A stretch of DNA of 64,000 nucleotides. It comes from Casuarius casuarius. Taxonomy: Eukaryota; Chordata; Aves; Casuariiformes; Casuariidae. The stretch is taken from positions 5,845,644 to 5,909,643 of the forward strand of contig PTFA01000020.1 of NCBI GenBank assembly GCA_003342895.1. The letters run 5' to 3'. The translations under genes and the position numbers were made by a program. Shown one piece after another: positions 12,842 to 25,900 of the stretch (the first letter of the stretch is position 1; each line of letters begins with the position of its first letter). The notes beneath the pieces are model-generated. The model saw only the letters and a list, made by a program, of their open reading frames with translations, did no database searches and was not told the DNA's origin.

Positions 12842-15604
12842 GTCAGTATTCCTTGTTTTATTTTTCTTCCAGAAGTTGTATGTTAAACGACCTTAATCTT
12901 GTGCAGCCAGTTAAAAAGTTCTTTATACTTGTCCGGTGGTCTGATAAGCACAGGCCTGCTCCTCACAGTGTTTCTTTCAGTGCAACTGTAATGTCAGCTG
13001 CTGTTCCAAGGCAGCACCTGAAAAGTTGTGCCATTTCTGTAAGGCAGGCTTCAGAAGAGTTGCCTGTAACTTGAGTTAATCTGACATGCGATTGGCGATG
13101 CTGTAACTCAGTAGAATTTTTTTCTTCTCCTGTGTCATCAACAAGAGGAAAGACCCCAAATTTTATCTGGAGGTATGTAACTGTAACTGATTTGGCTTGC
13201 AGGGTCTCCTATTGATGTCAGTATTTGCCAAGGAAAAAGGGGGTTGGCAAAGGACAGAATGCCTCAGCTCAATTGTCAGACTCTGTGTTTAGTAGCTAGG
13301 ATGGATAGGTAAGAAATTATTATGCTGTAACCGCAAGAGGAGATGAAGTTTATGAAGCTTAGTTTAATGAAGAAACATCCTACGGACTAGAAATGCTGGA
13401 GTTTCTCTCAAAATGACAGCTGAGGATTCCCCCTCAGGCTAAGGTGTCAGCATGTGTCTGAAAACAAACCTGGACCATTCAGGGTTTTTTCTGAACTATA
13501 TGAGGGGCAGTTTTGGCCTTTAACAAGTGTGTAGCCCTCCACGGAGCAGTCTGTAGTCCTACTGTTTAAGATAGGTAGGAAAGAGGAAAAAAGTTACAGT
13601 AAACCATCCAAACAGCAAAGCCCAGAACATTGATAAAGGATGGTTTTTTGCACTAGGGCATTCAGTCTTAGCTGGACGTATTTGAAACCCTAGATATCTT
13701 TATGGTATTACTAGTCTTTAGAAAATAGAAGGGAAGAACTAGTGATTGTTGTTAGTAAGGATATAGATGACTTCAGCACTGCTGCTTGCTATCAGTCTTT
13801 CAGAATGACTGAAGTAAGGTTTGCGGGTAGTCGTCCAAATCCACTGAGGGGTCGAAAGCATTTGGCTGAATTCACTGTTAGTATATACCCAGTGCTTCCC
13901 TATGGACCTTGATATGGTTCTTGGTGCCACAAAACTTCATGTTTCTCTCCTTGAGATGCAGTTTTTAAAGTATAATTAAATTTGCTCATTATAGTCCTTG
14001 TAGTCATTTAAATGTTGGCATTTCCAGGCTTGTTAATATATTGCCATTACTGTTTTTCCTTTAGCAGCTGGGAATTAGCAAATCTGGTGCAGCTACTTCT
14101 AGTTAAAATGATTGCTGTTGTTGTCATTTGTTTGCTTGCTTGTTTTTTCCCCCGTTCTCACTCTCAATGTAAACTAAAGAAATATTTGAGAGGTTGAGAT
14201 TGGGAAGTGGATGTTTATTATGGTGGACAGTCTTTCTAGTCTTGTTAATACCTCTTGGGCTAGCTTCACTCCTTTCAGGTTCCTGAGGCAGGTGAACAAA
14301 AGAATGTTACTTTTAAAGTGGATTTTTAAGCTGGTTAGAACTGATACTAATGTTTGAGGGGATTTTTAAGAGAATTCTGAGTTACACTAGATACAGGATG
14401 GGAGACAAAAAGAACACAACAAGAGAAAAGGTTTTTAGAGGAGGCAATATACACAAGGGATATGATTATACAGGTATTCAGATATAATTATTCCATTTGT
14501 CATTCATTTCATAGACTAAATGTAATAATATTGGTGTTTGCTAATATTTTAAAATTACAAAGTAAAACCCTGAAAGACTCTTGCTTGCTTTGCTTTAGTT
14601 ATAAACTTAAACTGAGAAAAGATAAATGAGCACTCCTTCATTAAAGCTGAGTTTCCTTGCCCCAAGAAAAGTTGCCTTTCTGAAAATACTGTTTTAGTTT
14701 GGCACTTAATAGCAGAAGTGTTTATTTTTCCTGTGAAATGGAAATTTCCAAAAAAAACCCCTCAGAGCTGTTTCTCGGGGCAAGGGGAGATTAAAAAACA
14801 GAATTTTCCCAGAGTTTCTGTGTTGGTGTCAGGAAGAGGAGCAAGCCTGTTGCACAGTAAGGCAGCCTGTCACTTGCGCAGGTGAGTAGGTCTGAGTACC
14901 TGAGAGTTGGAGATGTTTGACAGATATTCCCATCTGCCAGAGAGGCAGCCGCAGCACTGAAGAACTCCTTAGTGCCAAGAGTCAGGACCCTGAAAAATGT
15001 GAGAACTTTGGATCTGTAGCAGCTTATTCAACCTGAAAGCCCCTGGTGACCTAACAGGGGAATTGAGAGTGGTGGGGAAAGCAGCAGATTTTCTGTACAG
15101 GTTAAGAAGAATTTACCTGTTATTATAACAGATTAAATTCTATTGAATCAGCATTTTACATGGGAAGGGTAAGTCAGAAAACTTCTCTAGCCCTTAAATT
15201 ATGTCTGTTGTTCATTTATTTTAGAACAGAATTCCCTCTTGAGGGCCCAATATCCCAAAACCCGCTCTTGAAATCTTATACTTCTCTGTTTGAAAAGAAG
15301 ACTTAGCTACCTCTTGAAACAGAAAAGTTGCTTTATCTCTTGCCATGGAAAATGCTACTACAAGAGCTTAAAGTCATGACTGATACGGGTATTAAGTTTG
15401 TCTGTGAACAGGCATATAGTATAGTATCCTTTCAAGTATATAGATAAAATCTGTCGATCACAGCTTTAGGTGGGGGAGCATGTGTGTGTATGTATTTTCT
15501 CAGCAGCAGACAGTAAATATTGAAAAGACACTAGTGGCCTGGTGTCAAATGACAGGAACAGAGATGAAGAAGTAAATAGCCACTTTCTCTTCTTGTTTCT
15601 TCAG
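12842..15604 (+). other. GAB1: GAB1 intron 4
   Basis: A 2.8-kb AT-rich intron without recognisable repeats or RNA genes. The first 233 nt are open in the frame of exon 4 (77 extra codons before a TGA at 13072), so intron retention would give a docking protein lacking the PI3K and SHP2 sites. I see no strong poly-A signal close behind it to support a real isoform. Confidence 0.8.
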
Positions 15605-15690
15605 AAATTAGTTCTCAAGACTGTTATGATATTCCACGTACGTTTCCGAATGACAGATCTAACTCGTTGGAAGGCTTCCATAACCACTTT
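15605..15690 (+). CDS. GAB1: GAB1 coding exon 5
   Basis: A small 86-nt exon encoding (G)[15 protein letters not shown], then [11 protein letters not shown]. It supplies another Y-D-I-P site for CRK/CRKL SH2 domains. The acceptor AG is at 15603-15604 and the donor gtaagt at 15691. It takes one base from exon 4 and ends on a codon boundary. Human GAB1 reads [12 protein letters not shown] here, so the motif and the exon are conserved. Confidence 0.95.
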
Positions 15691-15897
15691 GTAAGTATGA
15701 TTTGATCTCATAAGAGACAGCAGTGACAGAGTGCTTGAATGCTCTTTGTTCCCATGTAAAAAGCAAGCTGTACAGTGTTTGTGATTTTTCAGTTTCAATA
15801 GGAATGTATTAATCTGAGTTAGTAGGTTAAAAGATTCATATGATTCACAGCTGATTGCATAACTTATTTTGTTAAAGGAAATATATGTTAATTCTAG

Positions 15898-16201
15898 AAA
15901 AACAGAAGCATGTTGACAGTGGGAAGTATTTCAAGTGAAGAACTAGATGAAAATTATGTCCCAATGAATCCCAACTCTCCTCCACGACAGCATTCCAGCA
16001 GCTTCACTGAACCCATCCAGGAAACAAACTATGTACCAATGACACCAGGCACGTTTGATTTTCCGTTATTTGGAAAGCAAGTCCCTCCTCCTGCTCACAT
16101 GGGTTTCAGGTCCAGTCCAAAGACCCCTCCTAGACGGACAGTACCTGTTGCAGAATGTGAACCACCACCAGTGGATCGGAACCTCAAACCAGACAGAAAA
16201 G
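15898..16201 (+). CDS. GAB1: GAB1 coding exon 6: two PI3K (YVPM) sites, MET-binding and GRB2 RxxK motifs
   Basis: A 304-nt exon carrying the functional core of GAB1. It has two YVPM motifs ([12 protein letters not shown] and [11 protein letters not shown]) that recruit the p85 SH2 domains of PI3K (human Tyr447 and Tyr472). [14 protein letters not shown] corresponds to the MET-binding sequence through which GAB1 contacts the MET receptor directly. [13 protein letters not shown] contains the atypical R-x-x-K motif bound by the GRB2 C-terminal SH3 domain. The acceptor AG is at 15896-15897 and gives phase 0; another AG eight bases later would break the frame. The donor gtgagg is at 16202, leaving one G for either exon 7 or exon 8. 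The start reads K-N-R-S-M-L-T-V, slightly different from human K-V-K-N-V-L-T-V. Confidence 0.96.
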
Positions 16202-19200
16202 GTGAGGACAATGTCCAATAGAAGTTGATTTTATCACCTAATAATATAGCTCTCTAACTTTAGTTTAGTGGAAAAATGAGCATTTTCAAAAATTCTAACA
16301 AAGTATTTTTTTTATTCTACGAAGTAGCCATAAGATAAAGGAATCCTATAACAATTTTTAACCATTTTAAAACATCAAAATAACAATGCCAAATACACGT
16401 TAGGTTTAAATTTCATTGCTGTAATTATTAATGAAAAAATGACACAAAACTGCTAGCATCCAGAAGTGTGAGTTTTAGTCCTTATATATATAGGACAGCT
16501 AGTTAACTTGTTTTGATGGGATAGCACACTAGGAATTGGATTAAAAAAAAAACTTCATAGGCATACCGGTGCTTCGTACAGGATCAGTAAAGGTTTTCAT
16601 TGTATGATACAACAATTAAAAATAACTCATTTAAGTTTGAGACATATGCTATTAATGGCAATAGTGTTAGAAAGTAGTCATATAGTGAAAGAAAGAGTTG
16701 TGTATTGTGCTGCTTTTTAACTAATCCTGTTGAAAGTATGCAACAGTTATAGAATAATTCTTACGGTTGTGTTTAAAGGAAAAAAATAGGTTGAACAAGT
16801 AGTGTTAACTAGTAAGTAAACAATTTTAAGGCCTTATTTCCATCTGTAAATGCAAGGAAAGTCACTTTCTTGCTTCATGTTGGAGCTTCCCAGCACTTGA
16901 GTGTGAGTGGCCACGTGGAGCAGTCACAGAAAGATGGTTAACTTGTGACCTGTGAGGTTACCATATACATATACATCTTCCTTGGGATCCAAATGGGAGG
17001 AGGAAACTGCTCAGTCAAGCCAGTCCTTAAGATATGTTTGTCCTGTCACAGGAGCTGGGTGCCATGGTTATAATGCAATTTATGTAAACTGTAGTAAGTG
17101 CAAACACAGTATCAGCCTAGATTTTGAATTTCTTAGCCTTTAAAAGAGTATGATAGATAAAACCATAAGGCCAATGAAAAATTTGTTTCGTGTGGCAGTA
17201 TTTTAAACTGCTGAATGTGTGCGAGATCCTGTTATGAGTTTGAGGAAGCTGGAACAACTTCAGTAATAAAATTGACTAGGAAAAAAACCCAAATTTTAGA
17301 GAACCCCTCCAAAACTTCCTTAAAAATAAATCTCTTGAAGAATCGATGTATTTGTTTTACTTTTCCTTAAAATAAGCAATATTTGAGAGAACAGGATAGT
17401 CTTTTCTTAAGAAACAAAGGTGACACTGTTGTGATGTGTCTATATGAGATAGATGCGTAGAGAATGACTGATAAATAGCTTGGACTTCCCAGTGGATCTG
17501 AAATGTTTCATCAGCCTGTCAGAAGTATAGATAAATGATGATGCAGTTTATTTGCATACTGAACAGTTGTTTTTCAGGCTAGATAACTAACTTTTCGTAG
17601 AGATGGTAACCAAAGAACATTAGATCAAATGTCTATGCTATTTTGTATTTGAATACATCCTACTTTTATATGTTTGAAAAAATAGTGTTCACAAACTTGA
17701 GAATGGCTGGTTTCATTTTGCGGAAAAGTCAATGTCAAATACTTAGATGACCCAAGATATTCACTAGCAAAAACTTTAAATTAGTGTGTTTGCCATTAAG
17801 TGAAAACAGCCTGTAATTTTAACGGAAGTGGATACTATCATTGTGATAGATCTCTGTGTAAAATGGGAAGTGCCACGTCTTATTCCAAACTGTCTATGTT
17901 CAGAAAAATGAAACATAGCCCTTTTCAAAACCTTGGCTCTCTGCTCATGTCTAATTGTTTCCGTGTTACCAGACAGTAGTTTTGTTTAGTTCTTAAGAAA
18001 TACTGGACAGTAACAGATTGAAGAAACCTGATACTGGAAAATATGCTCAAAATAAACACTGAACTGCTTTAAAATATTTTTCCCTGACTGGCCAGTTTGT
18101 GTATTTAACTGATAAAATGTTTGTTGACTTTCAAAAGAGGTAAACTGCTGTGTTGAAAAGCTTCTTGCTTTGTTGGTGGCGGTGCAAAGCAGTCGCACGG
18201 ATTTCTGCAGAGGCGGCATTGCTGCTCTTGCCTCTTTCTTGAAACTGAATTAGTGTTCTGCGCTCTAAGAGCTCCTCATACACTACTAGCCTTAAATGCT
18301 TGAAATACATAGGAAGACCTAGCTAACATCGGGGAAGAGAGAAAGATTTTTAGATGTACTAGCACATTTCTTGGTGAATGTAGAGTTGCATGATACGGCT
18401 CATACTGACTAGCTGTATTTTTGCCTGTAGACTTTTAGAAACCATGTCTCTTTAAAATAGCATGATTAATTATTATTTTTTTAAAAGATAAAGTCAGTTT
18501 AAAAAAAGCTATCCCTGAAAGTAAATATGCTTAGCAGCTGGAAACCCCTCCCCCCCACTAATATATGAATGTGTGTTACCAAGAATGATGATAATGATCT
18601 ATCACTGTTTTATCTTAGTAACACATGCACGGGTTCACTCAATTTTTATATCAAGTATACTACTGTAAGTCTTCCATTGCTGTGAAAAGCTAATATGATG
18701 ACACATCAGAATGATAATATATTCCCATTTCAGTAGTTGAGTTCTCCATGCAAATAACTTCTTCCAGAAGTACTTTTGGGAAGATAGAACTGCAATTCCT
18801 TTTGAATTAAAATAGGATAAAACTTTGTTTTAATGGTTCATTACCTAAGTAAAACAAGTTATGTTCTACTGTGATGCTTTTTCAGCTTTCAAGTTATTGT
18901 AGCAACTTCTGTCAGCTTTTTCTGCATATCTAAATGCACTGCAATAGTGTTTTGATATGAATTAGTACATTAATGCATAGCAAGCAACAAGTTGGTTTGT
19001 GCATTCAATAAAACCTATCTAGGCATAGAGGAGGGGGGAATGGCACACGAAATGGCTCTCTACTGGGTATTGCTCCTTTTAAGCAGAGGTAAATTCTTGT
19101 AATATTTGACATGAGTGATGTAAGAATTTCTGTTGGAGACAACTGCTGCTTCTCTAAAAGATGGCATAACTGCAGAGAGTTACAAGGCCTCCAGGTGTAT

Positions 19201-20672
19201 GAAGGCTGATTGTATTCTGTCTGAAGAAGCTGCTGTGACCTTTTTTTGGTTTCAGGTATTGCTGCAAATAAACTGTGTGCACTGCAGTTCCTTTTTAGTA
19301 GACGCACTTGTTATTGCGAAGTAGCACTATCACCTTTAACTTACGCATTAGTTACAGCTTAGAAATGTGCATGTGTAAGCCAAGGAAGTTTGTCACATTC
19401 AGTGCTGAAATTGCATTTGACAAAGAAATAATGCAGTGAAACTAGCACATAAAGAAGGAATGCTCTACTTTCTGTTGTCAAATGTATGTGCTTACACATC
19501 TCCTTTACTTTTCTTTGGTTTAAAAACTTGGAAGCTTACAGGCAGCATAGTTTGCCAGTGGTAGGAATGGAGGACTTGGTGATGGCAGTGGGCATTCTGC
19601 CATATGTAACCTCCTGTACCCCCCCAGTATTGCTGTTAAGTGAACCTGAGATGAAATACACACTTGGTTACTTCCTCTGGTTCTCCAGTCTTTAGAGAGG
19701 GACGTGCCAACGAATAAAGATCTAGCAGACAGTGTCTTTCAGCAGGAGTGACTTGAAAGTGTGTGTCTTCACAGCTCTGATATAAACACCTGAGGTTCTG
19801 GGTAGCTATTAAACTTTCAAAATTCTCCAATTTATTTTAAGAGTAGATACAGTTTTACCGAAGTAGCAATTAAGTTGTGAAAATTAATAACATTGATAAA
19901 CTAAATGTAGGTAATAAATACATCTAAAATTCACTAAACTATGTGCACATTCTTCAGGGGAGGGCTTTTGGCTTGCCCCTGCTTTGAAAGCCTGAGGCTC
20001 TTCAGCCTTTGAATTTGTACAATTCGCCTGGGCCAGGAGGCACTGTGAGCTGTGAGATGGCCTGTGTCTTTTTCCACTGATTTCAGGAATAGTTTTGTTT
20101 TAGAACATGAGGTTAAAAAGATAATATAGCCTTGAGATTACACTACGTTTTCATGTAGTTTCATTCTCCTGGCTCACAGCTGCTTCTGTAAATGGGGAAA
20201 GGTTCCAGTACCTTCTGGAAGGCTTGAAAGTAATTTCAAAACATGCTATTGGCTTCCAGCCCCAATAGCTTGAATGTTACATGTTACTGTTTTTTAGAGA
20301 AGCATACCAAAAGGTAAGTGATATATTGCTTGGGACAAAATTGAGTGTGTTTGGCCAGGTGCTTTTCTGCTCTTACCTGTAACTGAATGACTTTTTTTTT
20401 TTATGTGTTTTTTCAGGGTGCTGTTTGGTTTATTTTAAAAAAACTATTGTTTGTGTTCATTTTGTATTTCTGCTTTCTGGCTGCTTTAGCTTGCCATAGT
20501 TGCATGCAGTGGTGATGCTAAATTGGAAGCACTATTGCTAGCAGAAGATTTCAAATGGAAAAAATACTACTTCCGTCTGTGCAGTTGGGTCGTGCTCTCT
20601 GAATCACTAAAAGACTATGTGTCTAGTTCTGTTGCAGAGCAGTTCTGCAACATTTTAGTTTGAGAGAGTCTT

Positions 20673-21312
20673 TCAGTTTTGAGACAGTTCCTTCATTGAG
20701 ATAACATTTATTGAAGAAGGCCCAGTAGAATTAAAGGTAGCCAAGTACAGTGAAGAAACGACTGCCATGAAAATTAAGGCTGCAAAGAACCACCTGATTC
20801 TTCCCTCCTGTACCCTGTACTTCCTTGGGCTCTTCAAAACATCTGGAAAGGATAATGTTACCAAGCAGTGGTGCCATGGTCTCCTGCCTGCTGACAGCTC
20901 ACGGGACCATGCTGAATGTTTCATAGCTCCACAGGGAGCTGTTCCGGGTAGCAAGAGGTATTGAGCAGGTTGGTCCCAGGTGGTTGTGCTGGCGACCCTT
21001 GAGAAAGTTGAGGGCCTGATGGAGGTCTATAAGTCCGGATGATTATAATCGTCCCAACAAACATGATGTAGGCTAGAGATCAAGGAAAGTGAATGGCTGA
21101 TGATAGAAGGGGTAGGGTGTGAATTGACTTTGGTCAGGAGAAGGCTGGAGTGACAGTGGGTCTCCACTCTGGCCACTGTGAAAACTCCACTGACTCTGCG
21201 GAGGTAGTGTTTGAATGAGAGCGAGGGTGTCTATGAGCACGATAGTGAGCCCCCACCCATGTGATTTATTGGGGGTCTTAAGGCAAGAATTCAAGATCAA
21301 GCAACTACACAA
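20673..21312 (-). other. Possible decayed coding segment (unidentified), minus strand
   Basis: On the minus strand, three stretches in different frames look protein-like. 21312-21073 gives a 79-residue frame. About 21070-20930 in another frame gives a hydrophobic stretch (MFVGTIIIIRTYRPPSGP) followed by a Pro/Gln-rich stretch. 20954-20673 contains a good membrane-segment candidate (RWFFAALIFMAVVSSLYLA) followed by an N-x-S/T site. Joining them would need frameshifts, and no splice logic or poly-A tail was found. I do not recognise the protein. It could be an old retropseudogene or chance open frames. Confidence 0.2.
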
Positions 21313-22945
21313 TGAGGTAGTCTTTGAAAAATACTTGTTTAGGAGATAACTTTATAGCTATATAACATTCAGTATTTGTTTCAATCTCTTGAAAAGTTCA
21401 AAGCTCTTAAGAAATATGTTTGCAATATTAACTGTCAAAACTTAGTTTTTCAGTATTTGAATCAAACAGTTAATGATGGAATTGACAATGGCAGAATTTA
21501 GTGCTTCAAAGTCTTGGTTTGATACTCTGCTTATTGTAACTTGTTAACTTCCATTTTCTCTATACCAAAGTGGATTTTTAGGCTTCTGAAGATAAAAATA
21601 TGTGCTTTGAACATATGGCTGAATTAATGATTCGTGACCACGATGGAATGAAAAAAAGTTCAGTTAAAACTCTCTTTAGCAGAGTGCAACACTACCGCTT
21701 AGGTAATGCTTTTGATCTGTAAGCCTTAAAACACTTCACAGAAGAGTTTGATATAGCACAGAACCTCATTCAGGGTCATGAGGAGCTGTGATAAAATGAT
21801 GTATTCAGGATCACCAAGCAGATTGCCGACAGACAGTAAAGAACTCGGGATCCCCCACTCTTACTACGTACAACGTGCTATTGGACTCTGCTGCTTGTCT
21901 TGAATAACAGTTGTATTTGTCCAATTTGCTACAGTTGAATTACATTTAAGTTTATTTTTAACAAGGTTTTCAGTCTTAGACTTGGGTTGAATTCCACAGC
22001 TTCTTTTACAGTTTGCTGATTGCAAAAATAACCAGTAACCAGTATAGTGTCTTTTTGCATTTATTTTTACAACAATAATCTTTCAACAGTAGTACATCAT
22101 CAGAATCTTGTCTGAGATAATTCGATGTAATTTCAGTCCATATGGTTGTCTTTAAAAGAGATGTTCTTTGGGCTTGGTAACTTATAGCACAGCTAGGTTT
22201 TAGAGGCAGTAAGTGATGCATACATTCTTTTTCATGCAAATAAAACATACCAACATATCTTGAAAAGAAGCAAACCAAAAAAAAGAAGGAGAGGAAAAAA
22301 ATTCTCATGGAATTGGTTCTTGTGGTTGTTTTAAAAAATGTTGTTTCTTCTGAGTTCATTTTAAAGCAGGGATACTAAATTTGGTTGGTTTTCTTCCAAA
22401 TTTTTCTCATTTAAGATGTTACATGACATAATTTATGTGGTTAAGCCACAAATATGTGGACTACTTATAAAAATGTGGCTGTGTGTTTGTCATGACTACT
22501 CATGAGCATCTCCTACCCAGATTTTAACTTTGTAGAAAATTCTAGGTTTTCATCAACTGTACTATTTAAAACTGTAAGCCCACTTTGAAGAGGGAATTGT
22601 ATACAAGGCTTTCGCATGTGACAGTAAGTGTCTGTCGTCATCTGTCATCCAAAAGCATCATAGTGGGTCCTAATGTGACCAGTTATAATCATTCATGGTA
22701 TGATACTTTAAAAACACCAAACAAAAGTTATGAAGAAAATGAAGAACTCTGATTAGTCGTGAAGTTTAGTTGTAAGTAGTCAGTGAATAGTTTTCTCGTT
22801 GATTGTTTACATGTTTGAGTGTCAGGGTTGGACAATATGAACATACCGCACATTCTGATATAATGGGAACACCATCCCAGCATCCTAAAATAAAACTTCA
22901 GAGAAACAGCTAAGGCATTTGTAATGTCAGGAACTGAGATTTCTT

Positions 22946-22965
22946 TAAATAAATAAATAAATAGA
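22946..22965. repeat. (AAAT)n microsatellite
   Basis: About five AAAT units in GAB1 intron 6. Confidence 0.8.
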
Positions 22966-25900
22966 ATAAGAATTACCAAATACACTCAGGGCAAAATTGA
23001 AAGCTGGCAACACTGCACTGTTCTAAACTATCTTGATTCTGTTGCATATTTTTAAATAAAAGATTGTTTGCTTTCTCAGGTTTTAGGACAAGTAAGCATT
23101 TTAAAAAAAAAGAAAAATGTGAATGATGATTCTAACCAGCAGAGCGAACTGAGTTGAAGATCTGTTGAATAAGAAACTAATTTCCCTGATGACTTTTCAG
23201 AACAGAAGTATTGTCAATTTGATTTAAGAAATTCAAGTATTTAATCCTTCCATTTATTCTTGGAAGTTCCACTTCCTCTTCATTCCATTTAGTGATTTAA
23301 AAAAAAAAAAAAAGCTTTTGAGGAATGGCGTTTGCTTCCTGAGTTCCTTAAAACGTGTTGAATACTATCTTACCAGTTTTCACAAGCTCCAAAGCCTTCA
23401 TTCAGCTGAGACTTGGGCTTCCTCCATGACAGTACTTCTACAAGATTAGCTTTTTACTTGATAGATTTAAATGGAATTTCTCTAGCTCCTTGCTATGATC
23501 TACCAGTCCTTAACTGGCAGCTGTGACTGTTTGTTTGTTTACAAAACTTTAAAACAAAAAAAAATTTCCAAGAAAATATTTTATTTGGGTGGTTCTGCCA
23601 CAGCTGCAAATGAAGCTCTGATTTACTGGATGTAAGATTTAAAAAAAAAAAAAAAAAAAGAATTAAATGTATGAGTTTTTGAACTGACTTATTCTGGTAC
23701 TAGTGGTAGAGGTGGTAGTGTAGAACTTCAAAGATCTTAGGGACAACAGGAACAGGAGAACGCTGGTAATACCCTTCAAATTTTCTCCTTCCATTAGATG
23801 ATTTTTTTTTCTGCTTCCCTATTTATTTAATGCCTGTTTAAGCAAAGTTAATTTTTCATATCCATATAGTCATGCTATTCCATTAGCTTTTTTATAGACT
23901 TATTAGGCTTGATTTTCCAGAGAACAAGTTATTCTCTATGTTAGTTGTTCAATTTTTGTAAAAATGTGAAAGAGACCTCACCATAGTATCCCTTGTATTT
24001 TATGAACCTCAGTGCAACTGTAAAGCTATTAATAAACACATTAGAACACTGTGCACTTTGGCCTTAAACCACTGTGTGTGTTATTGAATGTTTTCAGTTC
24101 ATCATGCTTTGGGGGATTTTTAAATATAGACATGTAGAATTATTGGCAAATTAGAGCAGTCAAATAGTATTTGGCTGATTAATAGCTTTGGTATTCTTTG
24201 AATAATTTTGTGGCATTTGGCAAATACTTTATGAATACCAGTGAACTTTAGCCATCTGATATAATTAGATTTCTTTAGAATCAGATATTTTTTCCAATTC
24301 ATTCTTAGTTTCTGGGAGTATCCAAAGTACTAACGCTATCTGAGGATTTATTTGGAGAAGATAGTGTTTAAGAAAACTGGAGAGCATCTCTTTAGTCTAC
24401 TGCTTTTTAAAAATTCATAATATTGCAAGCATAAGCTGATTTCAGCTTCTTTTTACTGTCCTGAAGAGACTGGTCAGTAGCATCCGTGTGATATCATTGA
24501 CCAGAACTAAGCACATATTGGTACTCATTCTGTTTGGTGCTGGATGATATGCGTATGGAAATGGATATGGATGTTGTATGACTAAATGCATGTTTCTAAT
24601 TAGATGTACCTTGGCAGGAAAGGGACTTACTAGAAACAGGGATGAAAAACCAAATCCAGGATATTTGTAGAGCTGGAAATCAGAGTTCACTGGGGTGAGG
24701 AAGGAGAAGAGCCGGAAAGGGGAGAAGTTACTCTGCAGAGTCAAAAGCCAAAAAATAAAACCTGCGAGACCGAGGTTGTGAGCTTCAGCCTTGTTTTTCA
24801 AGGAGAAAGCCACAGCAGTTTGAATACAGGGATACTTGACCTCAGTCAAATTTCATTTGCCTTTAATTACACACATGTGCGCACATATGCATTAATTGAA
24901 AACTGCTATTAGTTATGTCTCTTTGCAAGTGCTTTCATCGGAGCAGGACACCTATGTGGCTGTTTTTCCCTCTTGTTCTCCAACGTCCTTTTCCAAGTGA
25001 AGCACTGCTCTGGCATTCCTGTGTCTGATCTCCTTGTCTCATGAGGATCAGAGTCCTGTTGGCCAGGAAATAGCATTAACAGATCACACCTTTCTTAAAT
25101 TTTATGTCACATGGGTAGACTGACTTTAAAGTTTTAAGCCCAAAACAGTTGGTATTCGAATAGTGTGTTGGCCTCTTCAGTGAAGATGTTTGTTGTTTCC
25201 TGATACAAAATCCGTTGCCAGCAAGTAATGGAGCAAGCAGCCAGTCAGAAAATAAGTGTTCTTAACAGAAATCTTGTCATTATTATCACTTCAAGGCTGT
25301 AAGCAGAAAAAAACCGAGGCTCTTCCGTGAGCGGTTTTTGTCCGAAAAGCCTAAAACGTTAGGACCCACCTACTGTGATATATGCTGCAGTGAGAGACAC
25401 TTTTTTTCCAACGTTATGTTCCATGTTTTTTTCTGGAAAACTAGGAAAGAGAATGCATTAGCCAGGCCAATGGAAAAACCAAAAGGTTTTTCAATTTAAG
25501 CCATTATTTGAAACAAAATCAGACACATGAAATGGACTCTTCTCCTGATGACTTCTCAGACAAAGGCAGCATTGACACACACTACGAAATGCCAGGAGTA
25601 GAGCTCATGCTGTCTGAGTGCAGTCTAATGCTAGATGCATAATCACTTGTTCTGCTTGGCAGTTTTTACAGCAGCCATTTGTTAGAAAAATAGACTTCAT
25701 TAGTGATTTTTCAACTCAGAGTGCCCTTGCTCAGTATTTGTATCATAGAACATGTGGAAGTTGAGTCTTTCTCTTCTTATCATAGTGTTTTGGGTTTCAC
25801 AGGTGATGACGTGAACAACATCTGATTTTCACTTCTGGGTAGTTGGTTTCACTTACGGTAACCTGCTTGGGGTTTTTTTTGGTATTTGTAAAATAGGTTT

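Noticed and set aside
12842..13074. Open extension of GAB1 exon 4 through its donor (77 codons)
   Set aside because: The donor is good, the next exon joins in frame, and the extra residues resemble nothing known. Intron retention is possible but has no positive evidence.
15898..15905. Alternative AG eight bases into GAB1 exon 6
   Set aside because: Its use would shift the frame; the first AG gives phase 0 and a conserved protein.
24442..24849. 135-residue minus-strand open frame in GAB1 intron 6
   Set aside because: No domain, no splice or poly-A context, and the length is unremarkable for 64 kb searched in six frames.
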